DNA of 64,000 bases from Rickettsia endosymbiont of Culicoides impunctatus (GCA_020410785.1 CP084573.1:558001-622000), one strand, 5' to 3'; shown: positions 1 through 10,336, counted from the stretch's first letter. The notes: a model not told the origin generated them from the letters alone. A program made the numbers and translations.

Positions 1-696
1 TCTCCTATATTTATTCCTATGGCTTTATTTACCAGAACCAAAGCATATTTTGACGCATGGCTAAAAATTTGTATATCTTGTGCATTGCAGCCTGCGGTAG
101 TAGCTGGTTTTATTGCCTTGTTGCTTACTATGTACGATTCGGCAATATACAAGAATTGCCAGTTTATGAGGCATGACTATGTACATAATGAGGTTCAGTT
201 TAGTACTTTTGAGCTTAGATTGCCAATAGATAAACCTGAAGATTGTAGAAATAGTGCTGGGTATAAATTATTACAATATTATTCAGGAGTAGGTTGGGAA
301 AATCATCTTTTAAGTTTTTTCCCGATTAAATCAATTGTTATAGATATCTTCTCATTGATGATAGATTTACTATATGTATTAGTTTTTTCAATTATTTTTT
401 ATTATTTCTCAAAATCAATTAGTCAGTTTGCAGCTGAGCTTACTGGTGGTCCTATCATGGATTCTGTAACAGCTAGTCCTACTAAGATAGTTGACATGGT
501 TAAGAAAGGGATAGACTTTATTGCAGATGCTTCAGAAAAATCAAGCGGAAAAGTACCCGAAAAGGATCCCGTAGAAAAACCAAGGAAAGGAGGGGAAGAA
601 GCAAAAGATTCCAGTAGTGGTGGTATGGGTGGAGGTGGTGGCGATATGGGTGCAGGTGGTGGCGGTGGTGGTATGAGTCCTGGTGGTGCTGGGTAA
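1..696 (+). CDS. rvhB6b: VirB6/TrbL-like T4SS inner-membrane protein, 5' end outside window
   Basis: This is the C-terminal part of a VirB6-family channel protein of the rickettsial rvh type IV secretion system. The first in-frame ATG is at 19, but the frame is open to base 1 and the upstream codons read SPIFIP, so the segment reads SPIFIPMALFTRTKAYFDAW. It matches the APLFLTFMLFDFTRYLFDNW motif of the next gene, so ATG 19 is internal and the gene starts before the window. Two hydrophobic segments follow, then a hydrophilic tail ending in a Gly-rich run (residues about 200-225 of the visible part). The next rvhB6 gene starts 22 bp downstream. The letter b is inferred from gene order with three complete paralogues following; the family assignment is much surer than the letter. 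Confidence 0.8.
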   Translation, partial: SPIFIPMALFTRTKAYFDAWLKICISCALQPAVVAGFIALLLTMYDSAIYKNCQFMRHDYVHNEVQFSTFELRLPIDKPEDCRNSAGYKLLQYYSGVGWENHLLSFFPIKSIVIDIFSLMIDLLYVLVFSIIFYYFSKSISQFAAELTGGPIMDSVTASPTKIVDMVKKGIDFIADASEKSSGKVPEKDPVEKPRKGGEEAKDSSSGGMGGGGGDMGAGGGGGGMSPGGAG

Positions 697-718
697 TGGT
701 TAACTTGGATATTATCAT

Positions 719-3589
719 ATGAAAGGAAATTTATCAAAACTTATAATGCTACTAGGGCTAATTGCTTTATTGGTTAGCCTTGTTATGGTAGTGCTTGCGA
801 TGATAGGATCAGTAAAAATTACTAATGGTTGTCTTATGAGATATGATGACACACAGGGTGGTAATAACGATTATATTACTAATACGCTAATGCTTAATGC
901 AACAGGAAACTATACTGTTATTACTGAAACAAACCCAGATGGTTCGCTCAATACTAAATATGATCCTAACCATTACGGAGAATGGTTAAATACTAACCTA
1001 GCTGTTACAAATAAGCAGGAGATTCAGTTTTCAATAAAAGGGAATATAAGTCTCTGCAGGGCTTATATTCCCCCAAATAATATCCAACAACTTTCAGATT
1101 TGGATAGCAATGGTAACAGAATTGCCATTCCTAGAGTTGAAGAAACTAATGTGGAACCGTTATCTTTAATTTTTGATGCTAAAACTGATGAATGGCGAAA
1201 TATAGCTGAATTATTTGCTAATGATGAGGTTGTAATATCAATTTTGCCGGATCAAAAAAAATTGCCAGATATGGCTAATGTTAGTGTAAAAAATATCTTT
1301 AAGTTTGTTAAGCAAGATGGTGAATCTAAAAATTTTATAGAAACGGCAGATTGCTCAGAAGGAAAGAGAAAATACAGTCCATTATGTGGTAGATATTCAA
1401 TATATTATGGGGAATATGTTAGTGGTTGTAAATGGGTTGATGGTTTATATAATGGCTCCAGTGTAAGGTCCTGTCCTTCTGGTTGTTTTTTGGGTTGTAT
1501 GGAACTAATTGGTGGTTTTTGTACTGTAGCATTTGGTTGTTGTGCAACCTATAGCTGCCCTAAAGACGGGGCTTGGGTTAATGATATGAAGGAAGCACCA
1601 GAACCTTATCGAGATGATGGTTTTTTTACATCTCCTTGGTCTAGTGAGGTTGGAAAATTATTTACGGATTTTCATCCGGAATGTTCTAATAATTCAAATA
1701 TTCCATCTTCTACATGCCCAGATGTTGATCATAGTATTAAAGATAAAGAGTATATACAAGGAGACTACCAGAAAAAAAGATATTTTTGGTATTCCGCTCC
1801 AACAGGTCTATTATCTAGGATCGATAACAGTGAGACCCCGACTAATGCGAAATCTTTAGAAGGAATAAAATATGAATTTGCTAAAATAAATGATAAAGAT
1901 AAAGAATACGATCCGGTGAATAATGATAAAGCTGATAACAGTAAATATCAAATTATTTATAACGAGATTATAACTGCTCCAGCAAAAAGCTATTTACAAT
2001 ATCGTTTATGGTCAAAATATGATGACTATAGCAAAAATACTGGTGGTTATGTGTTAAACATTAAGCAAACCAAATGTCGGAGAAGTAATGGCAATAGTTT
2101 TAATGATGTTATAGAGAATCGTGGTGCAGTACAGTATTTAGTAATGCCATATGGTGAAAATCCTAACAAGACTAGTACAATTTATAGCACTACTAATATT
2201 CAAGTAAAAGATGCAGATGGTAATGCAAAAATTACGGCGAATGATACTGGATATTTATGGATGAGAATTTACAATGCAAAAGAGGATTATAAAGAAAGTT
2301 ATGGTAGGTACAAAGTAGAATTTCGTACATCACAAAAGGTGGGTAGCTTTACTTTTAATGTTCTAAATCCTTTATTTGAGTTGTTAAAAGGAAAAATCAA
2401 GGATGCTGCGGTAACGATTTTTAAGAACATGACTTGCTATGGTGGTGGAACTACTACTTGTAGTAACTTTTTTAACTATATAAAAGCAGTGTTAATTCTT
2501 TACGTTATGTTATATGGGGCAATGTTTTTACTAGGCATGGTTAAAATCAATCAACAGGATTTGGTAATTAGGATAGCAAAAATTGCCATAGTTAGTGGAT
2601 TAATGAATGAGAGTACTTTTAGATTTTTTAATGAATATATATTTGATTTTATCACTAATTTTTCAGATGGGATAATCTCTAATATGAGTGGTTATAGTAT
2701 GTTTTCATCTACGGATAAGATATCAAATCCTTTTATGTTCTTAGATGCATTAATGAGTAAAATATTATTTAGTAAAACTTTTGCTGGTCAAGTGCTATCT
2801 TTATTATCAATGGGTCTTAGTGGACTGATTTATTTTGTTATACTATTTATTAGTATAATTATAGTAATCATTACCGTTCTTCGGGCGGTAGCAGTTTATA
2901 TTATGGCATTTATGGCAACAGCTTTATTAATCGGCATAGCTCCACTATTTCTTACATTTATGCTATTTGATTTTACTAGATATTTATTTGATAATTGGGT
3001 GCGATTTACTTTTAGATATATGATAGAACCGGTAATCTTAATGGCAGGAATTATTATACTTACTCAGTTATTTACAATTTACTTGGATTTTACAACTGGT
3101 TATAGTGTATGTTGGAAATGTGCTTTACCAATAAAAATTCCATTTCCTGCTATTCCAGGTCTTCCTGCGATTTTCTCTAATTTAGAGATTTTTTGTATTA
3201 ATTGGTTTGCACCTTGGGGAATGGATCCTCGTTCTGGCATGATGGGGATGAATATGCAACATTATATTGCCTTAATCATCATTTCCTATGGAATGTATGG
3301 TTATGTTGAATTTTCTGGTCAAATGGTGGCAAAATTAACTAGTACTGCTGGACCTTCTGCTACCTCTATGGGACAAAATATGTCATCGGCAATGGAGCAA
3401 GGAGCCTTGAAAAAAGTTGGTTTAGACAAACAAGGAAGAGATGCAATCAAGCAAGATGCTAGTAAAAGATTAAAAGATAGAAATAAAGCACTCGATAAGG
3501 GTAATAAAGCTAGATCAAAAATTGATACCAAGGATGGAAAAGATAAGGATCAAAATCCAAGTAGTAGTGGTGGTAAGAAGGGGGAATAG
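719..3589 (+). CDS. rvhB6c: VirB6-like T4SS protein with Cys-rich ectodomain
   Basis: A 956-residue VirB6/TrbL-family protein of the rvh type IV secretion system. One N-terminal hydrophobic segment (about residues 6-30) is followed by a large polar domain expected in the periplasm. That domain holds a dense cluster of eight cysteines at residues 237-280, suggesting disulfides. The multi-pass VirB6 core occupies roughly residues 600-870, with motifs shared with its neighbours: ILYVMLYGAMF, QQDLVIRIAKI, RFFNEYIFDF and APLFLTFMLF followed by DNWVRF. The hydrophilic C-terminal tail is rich in Lys, Asp, Ser and Gly. Family members in model systems are about 300 residues, so the extra domains are the rickettsial extended type. 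It lies between paralogues on the same strand, in a probable operon. The exact letter is inferred from order. Confidence 0.88.
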   Translation: MKGNLSKLIMLLGLIALLVSLVMVVLAMIGSVKITNGCLMRYDDTQGGNNDYITNTLMLNATGNYTVITETNPDGSLNTKYDPNHYGEWLNTNLAVTNKQEIQFSIKGNISLCRAYIPPNNIQQLSDLDSNGNRIAIPRVEETNVEPLSLIFDAKTDEWRNIAELFANDEVVISILPDQKKLPDMANVSVKNIFKFVKQDGESKNFIETADCSEGKRKYSPLCGRYSIYYGEYVSGCKWVDGLYNGSSVRSCPSGCFLGCMELIGGFCTVAFGCCATYSCPKDGAWVNDMKEAPEPYRDDGFFTSPWSSEVGKLFTDFHPECSNNSNIPSSTCPDVDHSIKDKEYIQGDYQKKRYFWYSAPTGLLSRIDNSETPTNAKSLEGIKYEFAKINDKDKEYDPVNNDKADNSKYQIIYNEIITAPAKSYLQYRLWSKYDDYSKNTGGYVLNIKQTKCRRSNGNSFNDVIENRGAVQYLVMPYGENPNKTSTIYSTTNIQVKDADGNAKITANDTGYLWMRIYNAKEDYKESYGRYKVEFRTSQKVGSFTFNVLNPLFELLKGKIKDAAVTIFKNMTCYGGGTTTCSNFFNYIKAVLILYVMLYGAMFLLGMVKINQQDLVIRIAKIAIVSGLMNESTFRFFNEYIFDFITNFSDGIISNMSGYSMFSSTDKISNPFMFLDALMSKILFSKTFAGQVLSLLSMGLSGLIYFVILFISIIIVIITVLRAVAVYIMAFMATALLIGIAPLFLTFMLFDFTRYLFDNWVRFTFRYMIEPVILMAGIIILTQLFTIYLDFTTGYSVCWKCALPIKIPFPAIPGLPAIFSNLEIFCINWFAPWGMDPRSGMMGMNMQHYIALIIISYGMYGYVEFSGQMVAKLTSTAGPSATSMGQNMSSAMEQGALKKVGLDKQGRDAIKQDASKRLKDRNKALDKGNKARSKIDTKDGKDKDQNPSSSGGKKGE

Positions 3590-3633
3590 TGAAAGTACTT
3601 CTAATACGAATCCAAATTAATTAAGTGAATAGG

Positions 3634-6339
3634 ATGAGAAATTTTAAGTATCTAATTTTATTGGTAGATTTACTACTTAAGGGACAAGTATTTGTTGCTT
3701 TAGTAATTCTCTTAGCCTTCCATCCTGCCAAAGCTGATGATAGTAAACTTGATTGGATGAATGCGACTTTAGGAGGGCTTAGTGCTTTATTTTCATCATG
3801 CCTAGAAGTACCAAAATTCCATAGTTTCCAAGAAGGTAGGATTTCTTTAGACCTTGCAAAACCAAATATATGGAATTCTACTGGTAACTATGTCAACAAA
3901 GATAAAACAATTAAGTTTGAATGGAGTACTACTGGAGCTGTAAGTAATCCAAGAAAATATTTGGTGATTTACCGTATAGATCCAAGGTTCAATAAACCTC
4001 AAATATTTATTAAAACTTTTAATTCTTCAACTCATAAGTATGAAGCTACTAATTTTCCCCAATTTAATACAACTGATCCAACTAAAGATTGGACTAGTTT
4101 GGCATTTAACAAAATGCAAAATTATGTAGACTATTTTGCTAAAAATAGACAAAAAATTCGTGTGGAAAAAGGTGATGTAATAAACATAACTCTTGCAGCA
4201 GCAGGAGAGTTTTTTAGTGCAGCTACTGACAAGGATTTGTTAAATAAAGAACTTGATAATAATATATTGGCAGTCCCGTCACTTTATACCAATAGTAACC
4301 TTGATAATAAAATACTATATTCAACTGTAGAAAGATTGTGTGATTCTATTGATCCCTCAAGAAATGGCATAGAGTGTAGTGGTACTGGGACAAATACCAA
4401 GTATAAGATATTAGATAAGCTAATATTAGTTGGTAAGCCATTAACTCAAACTTCTATACAACGTATGAATTACTCAGCTATTACAAGTTGTCCTGATTCT
4501 GCCAATGATAAAAACAATACCCCCGTATGCTTCTATGATCAAGGAAGAGGAATGAAGATAGGGGTGAATAATCAGATTATAAAGAAAGAAACAGAAAGTT
4601 TTGTATATTCTAAATTTTTAAAAAAGAATTTCTTATATTATAAATCTGATATTGCCGGGGATTTAGATTTTTCAACTGGCTGGTTAATTCAAGGTATGTT
4701 TACTGCTTTAGACAAGCCCCTAATGAGTGATTGGACTAGTTTTTCTAATCTTAATGAGCTTAATTCTTATATTAATAGCTCCAATGTAGATTTGAGTGCT
4801 AGTTTCTTACATTTTGGACGCTACATTATGGTTGTGGAAATAGGTAACGGTGATAAGGTTATTAGTGATGCACAACAAAAAAACATAGAAGTTGAATATA
4901 TTATAACGAACGATGGTGAAACGCCAGCTGAATCGACCGTAGGTACACAAATTACCCAAGATTTTTCAATTGATGCTAACAAAGATGGCTATTTATGGGT
5001 TAGAGTCAAGAACCCTAATAAAGAGGTAATGGGAGCAATTAGCGTAAATTATGCTAATTACACTGGAAGCACTTGGTTCTCAAAGATCGTATATAAAGGA
5101 GCCGTTGAACCTATTACTGCTAAGTTTCATGAATTTACTATGAATTTCTATACTAAACTAACTAAAAACGTAACATTACAACGAATCATCAAATCGGCAT
5201 TAATTCTCTACGTAATGATATATGCCTTAACCTTTTTAGCGGGTGCTACCCAAATAACTGCTAAGGACTTATTAACGAGAATTATCAAAATAACTTTAAT
5301 AGTAATCCTAATAGGAGAGAATAGTTGGAGCTTTTTCAATGACTATTTATTTAGTGCTTTTATTAAGGGTACTGACTATATAATGACAAATGTAGTAGGG
5401 CTTACCAGTTCTCAGTCTAACATTTTTGGTTTTATTGATCCAATATTTGACAAATATACCAATGGTCGATTTTGGTTATTACTATTTATACAGCTACTAC
5501 AAATCCATAATGGTCTTATTGTTGTTGCTATCATAACTATTTATTCTCTTATACTTTACTTCAGAGCTATTTTGGAAGTCATCATAGGTTACGTTATAGC
5601 GTATATTGGTCTTTCAGTGATGATATCTTTAGCACCATTCTTTATAATCTTGGTACTATTTGAAAAAACGAAAAGTATCTTTGATAAATGGCTATCTACT
5701 TTATTTAGTTATATGATGCAACCAAGCATATTATTAATATTTTTTCTATTAATAGATCAAGTAATGTCTGAGCAACTTTTAAAAATTGTGGTTAGAGCAT
5801 GTTGGAATCCAGGATTCTTACCAATAGCTATAGGGTTAGATTTAACGCATATAGATATACCAATTAATTTTTCTTTCAGTTTGCCATTTTTACCTGGGAT
5901 ACCTTTTTTTAGTCCATCAGTTACAGAAATTAATGATTTAAACGATTTATTAAATTCTACAGGTACATTTTTGGTAATATTTACCAGTTGTTTGTTATTC
6001 TATGCTTATTGCCTAATGGCTCATGGGCTTGTGGATTATGTTACTAAAGTGGTTGTCCTATTGACTAATGTACAACCTGCAAGGCGGGAGGGGAATTTCC
6101 AAGAGCCTGATAATCCTACAAAATCTATTATGCAGGATATGGGAACTGTAGCAAAACCTATTAAGGATGTAGCTCTTGCTCCAGCTAGGATATTTAAAGA
6201 CAAGGTAATAGATCAAAATTATAGAGCAAGGAACAAAGAGGACTCTGAAAACAAAAAAGAATATACAGGCAAAATATTTTCCTCAAGACATGATTCAGAC
6301 GGTGGTGGAGCAGGTGGTGTATCTAATAAAACAGAATAA
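3634..6339 (+). CDS. rvhB6d: VirB6-like T4SS protein
   Basis: A roughly 900-residue VirB6-family paralogue. The first possible codon is GTG at 3625; ATG at 3634 is preferred because it begins directly with a signal-like stretch (MRNFKYLILLVDLL, then a hydrophobic run ending AKA before DDS). Neither start has a good Shine-Dalgarno site. A long polar domain follows, then the core membrane region near residues 515-790 with ILYVMIYALTFL, AKDLLTRIIKI, SFFNDYLFSAF and APFFIILVLFEKTKSIFDKW, which parallel the neighbouring paralogues. The C-terminal tail is charged and Gly-rich. It sits 45 bp after the previous rvhB6 gene. It probably forms part of the inner-membrane channel of the rvh system; the individual role of each paralogue is not known from this sequence. 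Confidence 0.87.
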   Translation: MRNFKYLILLVDLLLKGQVFVALVILLAFHPAKADDSKLDWMNATLGGLSALFSSCLEVPKFHSFQEGRISLDLAKPNIWNSTGNYVNKDKTIKFEWSTTGAVSNPRKYLVIYRIDPRFNKPQIFIKTFNSSTHKYEATNFPQFNTTDPTKDWTSLAFNKMQNYVDYFAKNRQKIRVEKGDVINITLAAAGEFFSAATDKDLLNKELDNNILAVPSLYTNSNLDNKILYSTVERLCDSIDPSRNGIECSGTGTNTKYKILDKLILVGKPLTQTSIQRMNYSAITSCPDSANDKNNTPVCFYDQGRGMKIGVNNQIIKKETESFVYSKFLKKNFLYYKSDIAGDLDFSTGWLIQGMFTALDKPLMSDWTSFSNLNELNSYINSSNVDLSASFLHFGRYIMVVEIGNGDKVISDAQQKNIEVEYIITNDGETPAESTVGTQITQDFSIDANKDGYLWVRVKNPNKEVMGAISVNYANYTGSTWFSKIVYKGAVEPITAKFHEFTMNFYTKLTKNVTLQRIIKSALILYVMIYALTFLAGATQITAKDLLTRIIKITLIVILIGENSWSFFNDYLFSAFIKGTDYIMTNVVGLTSSQSNIFGFIDPIFDKYTNGRFWLLLFIQLLQIHNGLIVVAIITIYSLILYFRAILEVIIGYVIAYIGLSVMISLAPFFIILVLFEKTKSIFDKWLSTLFSYMMQPSILLIFFLLIDQVMSEQLLKIVVRACWNPGFLPIAIGLDLTHIDIPINFSFSLPFLPGIPFFSPSVTEINDLNDLLNSTGTFLVIFTSCLLFYAYCLMAHGLVDYVTKVVVLLTNVQPARREGNFQEPDNPTKSIMQDMGTVAKPIKDVALAPARIFKDKVIDQNYRARNKEDSENKKEYTGKIFSSRHDSDGGGAGGVSNKTE

Positions 6340-6354
6340 TTACTATAGTCTGGC

Positions 6355-6555
6355 GTCATTGCGAGGAGCTACTTTAGTATCATTGAAGCAATCTAAGAAA
6401 ATGATTAAAAATGGGTTGCTTCGACCATTACATGATTTCGCAATGATGGTGTATGTACCTCAAACGTCATCGCGAGTAGGCGTAAGCCGACGAAGCACTC
6501 CATTTTTGGTTACTTTTATGGATTGCTTCGTTGGCTTATGTCTCCTCGCAATGAT
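6355..6555. repeat. Two tandem family A palindromic repeats
   Basis: Two imperfect palindromes of about 90 bp at 6355-6446 and 6466-6555 fill the gap between two rvhB6 genes. Each begins GTCATTGCGAG or a variant, has inner GAAGCAATC / GATTGCTTC arms, and ends with the complement of the first arm. A 104-codon open frame across them (6290-6604) is made mostly of repeat sequence and overlaps the end of the previous gene, so it is not treated as a gene. The trailing 6570-6604 segment (ACTTTTAAATTGTCACGGGG) resembles the outer arm of the copy at 51573-51763. Confidence 0.8.
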
Positions 6556-6637
6556 GTCTTGTACTTTTCTACAACTTTTAAATTGTCACGGGGTTTATGC
6601 GTAAGGTGAGTCACTATTTAAGTCTAGGTTTTTCTAA

Positions 6638-9600
6638 ATGAAGAATATTTTTGTTATTTTATTAATTTCTATATTTTGCCTTTCAGGGTGTACTGGGGAT
6701 AGGTGCATTGATGCAGATGATTTTGGCTTTATAAAATTTGTAATTTCTTCAAGATATAAAAAAGAACAGTTAAGTGGGCAACAACAAGATAATCAATCGG
6801 CTCCTTGGGTTGATACTGGATATAGTGTAAATGGTCAACCACTAACTATCTTGGTAAAAACTTGGGATTTTGCTAAAGGAGATAAAAATAGCCCTTCAGA
6901 GTTATCAGCTTGGTGTGCATGGTATGGTCAAGAAAATAATACCAATACTTTATCTGAATTTTGTAAGAGATTACAAGAATGCAAATTTATAGATGGTAAG
7001 ATGTGTACTAATAGTAAAGATGCTAAAGTTAGTAATGCACCATGCTTATTTAAAAATGGAGTGGGACTATATTTATTGATTGCTGAGCGTAATAATACAA
7101 ATCCTAATCTTTCATTGGATACCCAACGTACACCAAAAGGAATTACCGCCCATCTTGGTGAGCCTCTTGTTGGTCATGAACTTTATGATCTTAATAAAAG
7201 AGGTGAATTAGTAAAAGCTGGAGGGATAAGTTATAAATATGATGAAGATCAAGGTAAAAAAAGGCAATACGATAAATCTCCATTATATTTTAAGATTTTA
7301 GATAAATTTTACGATGATAATAATGGTCAGTATCGTGTAGTTATTAAATCTGGGATTAATGACACTAGGTCAGATCCTATTGAGTTTCTAACAAATTTAA
7401 TAAAGGTTGAATTATTTGGTGACGATAAAGAAAAGGGTCTAGTTAGGGCAGTTTACGAGAATATTATAAAAACACCAGGATATCGTCTATCTGTTTCGGC
7501 TCTGTTAACTTTGTATATCATATTTACAGGATTTTCTTTTCTGATTGGCAATGTTAATCTTACACATACCGAATTAATAATCAGAATATTAAAAGTTAGT
7601 ATAGTATCTACTTTACTTAGCTCCACTAGTAGTTGGCAATTTTTCCATGATTACTTATTCGTGTTTTTCATAGGAGGGGTGGAGCAAATATTAGAAATAA
7701 TTAAACAAACTGCTACGACTGGGCCTGGGTCTTGGAGTATTATAGGTTTGATGATTGCCCCACAAACTATGGCAAAACTATTTTCGTTACTATTTGTCGA
7801 TCCATTAGGGTTTATATATATAATTCTATTCCTGATAGCTCTTTATTATATCTTCATGATGGTATTTAAGGCTACTATTATATATCTTACGGCATTGATA
7901 ATTATTGGGATGATTATCATAATGGCACCAATATTCATTTGTTTTATGTTATTTGGTATCACCCGCTCATTGTTTGAAAATTGGTTAAGGCAACTGATTT
8001 CCTATGCTATACAACCGATTATATTATTTACTGGTTTAGCGTTTATTTCAGTGATTATTAGAACAGAGATATATTCTTCACTTGGTTTTGGTGTATGTAA
8101 GTATGACTTCCCAAATTTAGGTCCGATAAATGAACTATTTGGTAGTATTAATGAAGATTTAGATACTAGTCTTGGTGACTCGATATTTTATTGGTGGTTT
8201 CCATCTCCAATGAAAGCTAACAATTTTTCGAAGACAATGGCTAAAATATTAGTGCCTGTCGATCATCGTGTAAAGGATGATTCGCCAGAGGGCAGTTCGC
8301 CGGAGGGTAAACTATGTCTAGCTTATGAATGTACTGAAGATAGGTATATTGAGTTACCATTTTTAGATCCAGTCAACGATTTAACAAGAATTAACAACTT
8401 TTTTAATGGTAAGTTTGTTCAGTTGGATGGATTATTGTTAATTTTTGTATGTGTTTATTTACTAAGTAAATTTAATGATATAGCTGTTTCAAGTGCTAAA
8501 TTCTTATCTAGCACATCGGGTAATCTAACAAATTTACAAGGAGTTGGACAAAGTGCCTTTACCCCTATTCAGCAACAAATAGAGAGACCTGCAAACTATG
8601 CTTTTGGGGCTGTCAAGAAAAGGGCGGATCAACAAGTTGAGAAGGTAAGTATGTTTTTTGCCGGTGAGTATGAAGATTGGAAGATGGGGGGTGTAGCACG
8701 AGAGGCACTTGATCCCAAATCAGTAAATTCGAGTGTTTTAAGTGAAGTGAAAAGAAATTATGGTATAGACTATAAAGACGTTAATGTTAAAGCTGAAAGT
8801 GATTATCACAGAGCTATTAGCGAGGTTATGAAAACTATTAAACCTGATGAACCAGTTAAAGAATTTACTGGTAGTTATTCAGAACTTCGTGATCATTTAG
8901 CAGCTCTTAAATTTGGGGCAGGTAAGAAATATGATACTCTTGATGAAGAGCAAAAGAAACAACTTAATGACTTAATGAAAACTAAAGATGGTAAAACTTT
9001 ACGAGAATTAGCAAGTGATGTGAAATTTACCAAAGATTTCCAGCAAGCTTATATGAATTCGCATCAAGAAATGTCAAAAAGAGGAATAGGATTATTCGGT
9101 AAGAATATAGCCCCTCTAAGAAGTTGGCAAGAGATGAACAAGCGTATTGGTGAAAAGAAAGAATTGCGTGATAGGAAACGTAGGAATATAGGGGAGAAAA
9201 TATATGCTGGTTATGAAGGGTTAAAGCGGGAAGCTCTGACTGCTATTGTTGGTAAAGATTTACGGGATGCTTTTGAGGGTAACTTGACTGGAGCTGAGTG
9301 GGAAGATTTTAATTATAATGATCCAAGACTTAGAACTCATACTGAATCACTTAAGGATGAACAACGATCTTTGGAATATCAAAAACTTAAGACCAAAATC
9401 AATAAAGAGACTATTGCTGTTCAGGAAGATATCTCATCTCCTGAATATCTAGCTAGACTTGAATTACATGGTAGAACAGCAGATGTTGATTATTATGAAG
9501 AATTAACTAACCAAAACCTTGCTTTTCAGGTATATAATGCTCTTGCTCAAGGCGAAGATAATAGAGAAAATCCGGTATTAATGGGGGAAAGATTTATGCG

Positions 9601-9886
9601 AGAGAAAGCAACAGATACTCAAACTCGTGAAATGATTGATAATGCCCATAAGATTGAGCAAAGAATGATTGATGAGGATAGATATGTACGTAGACAAGAA
9701 TATTATGATGTTATGCGTGAGAAAGCCCAAGCCAATGGTGATAACCAATCTTTAGAGTATAGCGAAGCAGTATTGAAAAAAATAGAAGAAAGAAAAGAGC
9801 ATATTAAAAAGGAAATTAAATCTCATATTGATGGAATTAATCAATACCGCTTAGCTGCTAAAATGTCTAAATATGAAAAAGATTAG
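6638..9886 (+). CDS. rvhB6e: VirB6-like T4SS lipoprotein with long cytoplasmic tail
   Basis: A 1082-residue VirB6-family protein and the last of the cluster. The N-terminus is a lipoprotein signal peptide: a basic start, a hydrophobic run and the lipobox LSGC with Cys18, so it is probably lipid-anchored. A polar domain follows. The membrane core at about residues 280-650 carries the same blocks as its paralogues (ALLTLYIIFTGFSFL, TELIIRILKVS, WQFFHDYLF, APIFICFMLFGITRSLFENW). The C-terminal 430 residues are highly charged and soluble-looking, rich in Lys/Glu helices, unlike the short tails upstream; they may contact cytosolic partners (inference). A run of family A repeats separates it from the previous paralogue by about 300 bp, so it may be transcribed separately. 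Confidence 0.87.
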   Translation: MKNIFVILLISIFCLSGCTGDRCIDADDFGFIKFVISSRYKKEQLSGQQQDNQSAPWVDTGYSVNGQPLTILVKTWDFAKGDKNSPSELSAWCAWYGQENNTNTLSEFCKRLQECKFIDGKMCTNSKDAKVSNAPCLFKNGVGLYLLIAERNNTNPNLSLDTQRTPKGITAHLGEPLVGHELYDLNKRGELVKAGGISYKYDEDQGKKRQYDKSPLYFKILDKFYDDNNGQYRVVIKSGINDTRSDPIEFLTNLIKVELFGDDKEKGLVRAVYENIIKTPGYRLSVSALLTLYIIFTGFSFLIGNVNLTHTELIIRILKVSIVSTLLSSTSSWQFFHDYLFVFFIGGVEQILEIIKQTATTGPGSWSIIGLMIAPQTMAKLFSLLFVDPLGFIYIILFLIALYYIFMMVFKATIIYLTALIIIGMIIIMAPIFICFMLFGITRSLFENWLRQLISYAIQPIILFTGLAFISVIIRTEIYSSLGFGVCKYDFPNLGPINELFGSINEDLDTSLGDSIFYWWFPSPMKANNFSKTMAKILVPVDHRVKDDSPEGSSPEGKLCLAYECTEDRYIELPFLDPVNDLTRINNFFNGKFVQLDGLLLIFVCVYLLSKFNDIAVSSAKFLSSTSGNLTNLQGVGQSAFTPIQQQIERPANYAFGAVKKRADQQVEKVSMFFAGEYEDWKMGGVAREALDPKSVNSSVLSEVKRNYGIDYKDVNVKAESDYHRAISEVMKTIKPDEPVKEFTGSYSELRDHLAALKFGAGKKYDTLDEEQKKQLNDLMKTKDGKTLRELASDVKFTKDFQQAYMNSHQEMSKRGIGLFGKNIAPLRSWQEMNKRIGEKKELRDRKRRNIGEKIYAGYEGLKREALTAIVGKDLRDAFEGNLTGAEWEDFNYNDPRLRTHTESLKDEQRSLEYQKLKTKINKETIAVQEDISSPEYLARLELHGRTADVDYYEELTNQNLAFQVYNALAQGEDNRENPVLMGERFMREKATDTQTREMIDNAHKIEQRMIDEDRYVRRQEYYDVMREKAQANGDNQSLEYSEAVLKKIEERKEHIKKEIKSHIDGINQYRLAAKMSKYEKD

Positions 9887-9942
9887 AGCAATTTATTGGA
9901 TCATTTGAGTATATATCGATAGTATCCTACATTTTTTTTACT

Positions 9943-10071
9943 ATTTATCTTATGATGAATAAAAAATCTGCTCGCTAAGAGTCATTGCGAGGAGTCGCTT
10001 TGCGGCGACGCGGCAATCCCAAAAATGCCCAGGAATGGATCGCTTCTAGGCTCACGCTTTCTCGCAATGAC
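9943..10071. repeat. Family A palindromic repeat with conserved left flank
   Basis: The palindrome core lies at 9981-10071 (GTCATTGCGAG to CTCGCAATGAC). Its left inner hairpin is GTCGCTTTGCGGCGAC, perfect to the loop. The preceding bases (ATGAATAAAAAATCTGCTCG) are shared with copies at 30387-30536 and 59855-59970, and appear inverted at about 23800-23825. The 737-bp gap 9887-10623 holds only this repeat, a second partial copy and two promoter-like signals; no credible gene was seen. Confidence 0.75.
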
Positions 10072-10127
10072 GTCTTGTACTTTAACTTTTTCTTCGTGAA
10101 TACTCACCGTAAATTTCTGTGGAATCC

Positions 10128-10156
10128 TTGACATTTATTAATTATTTCGTGATAAT
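10128..10156 (+). promoter_or_regulatory. Strong sigma70-like promoter
   Basis: TTGACA at 10128-10133 and GATAAT at 10151-10156 are separated by 17 bases, close to the bacterial housekeeping consensus. The nearest downstream coding start is more than 460 bases away, and the first ATG (10168) is followed at once by a stop. The transcript would run through a repeat remnant toward the membrane fusion protein gene. A non-coding transcript or a leftover promoter of a lost gene are both possible. Confidence 0.45.
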
Positions 10157-10228
10157 ATATTAAAATTATGTAAGAATAATAAAGATATAAAGTTTATACA
10201 GACTATCAGGTTACGAGTAATAGAGTTG

Positions 10229-10336
10229 CTAACCCGTTAATGTTTTAGATAGTTCCTTCATCTATTAGCGACGAAGCAATCCAAAAAAGTGACCATAAAT
10301 GAATTGCTTTATCGCCTTACGCCTCCTTGCAATGAT
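10229..10336. repeat. Partial family A repeat with second type of left flank
   Basis: The segment at 10259-10336 carries the inner arms GCGACGAAGCAATCC and GAATTGCTTTATCG plus the right end CTTGCAATGATG; its left outer arm is degenerate. The preceding 30 bases (CTAACCCGTTAATGTT, then TTCCTTCATC) recur before the copy at 23721, so this flank belongs to a larger repeated unit. Confidence 0.6.

Noticed and set aside
6290-6604. 104-codon open frame between rvhB6 genes
   Set aside because: It overlaps the end of the previous gene and is built mainly from two family A palindromes; no protein motif was seen.
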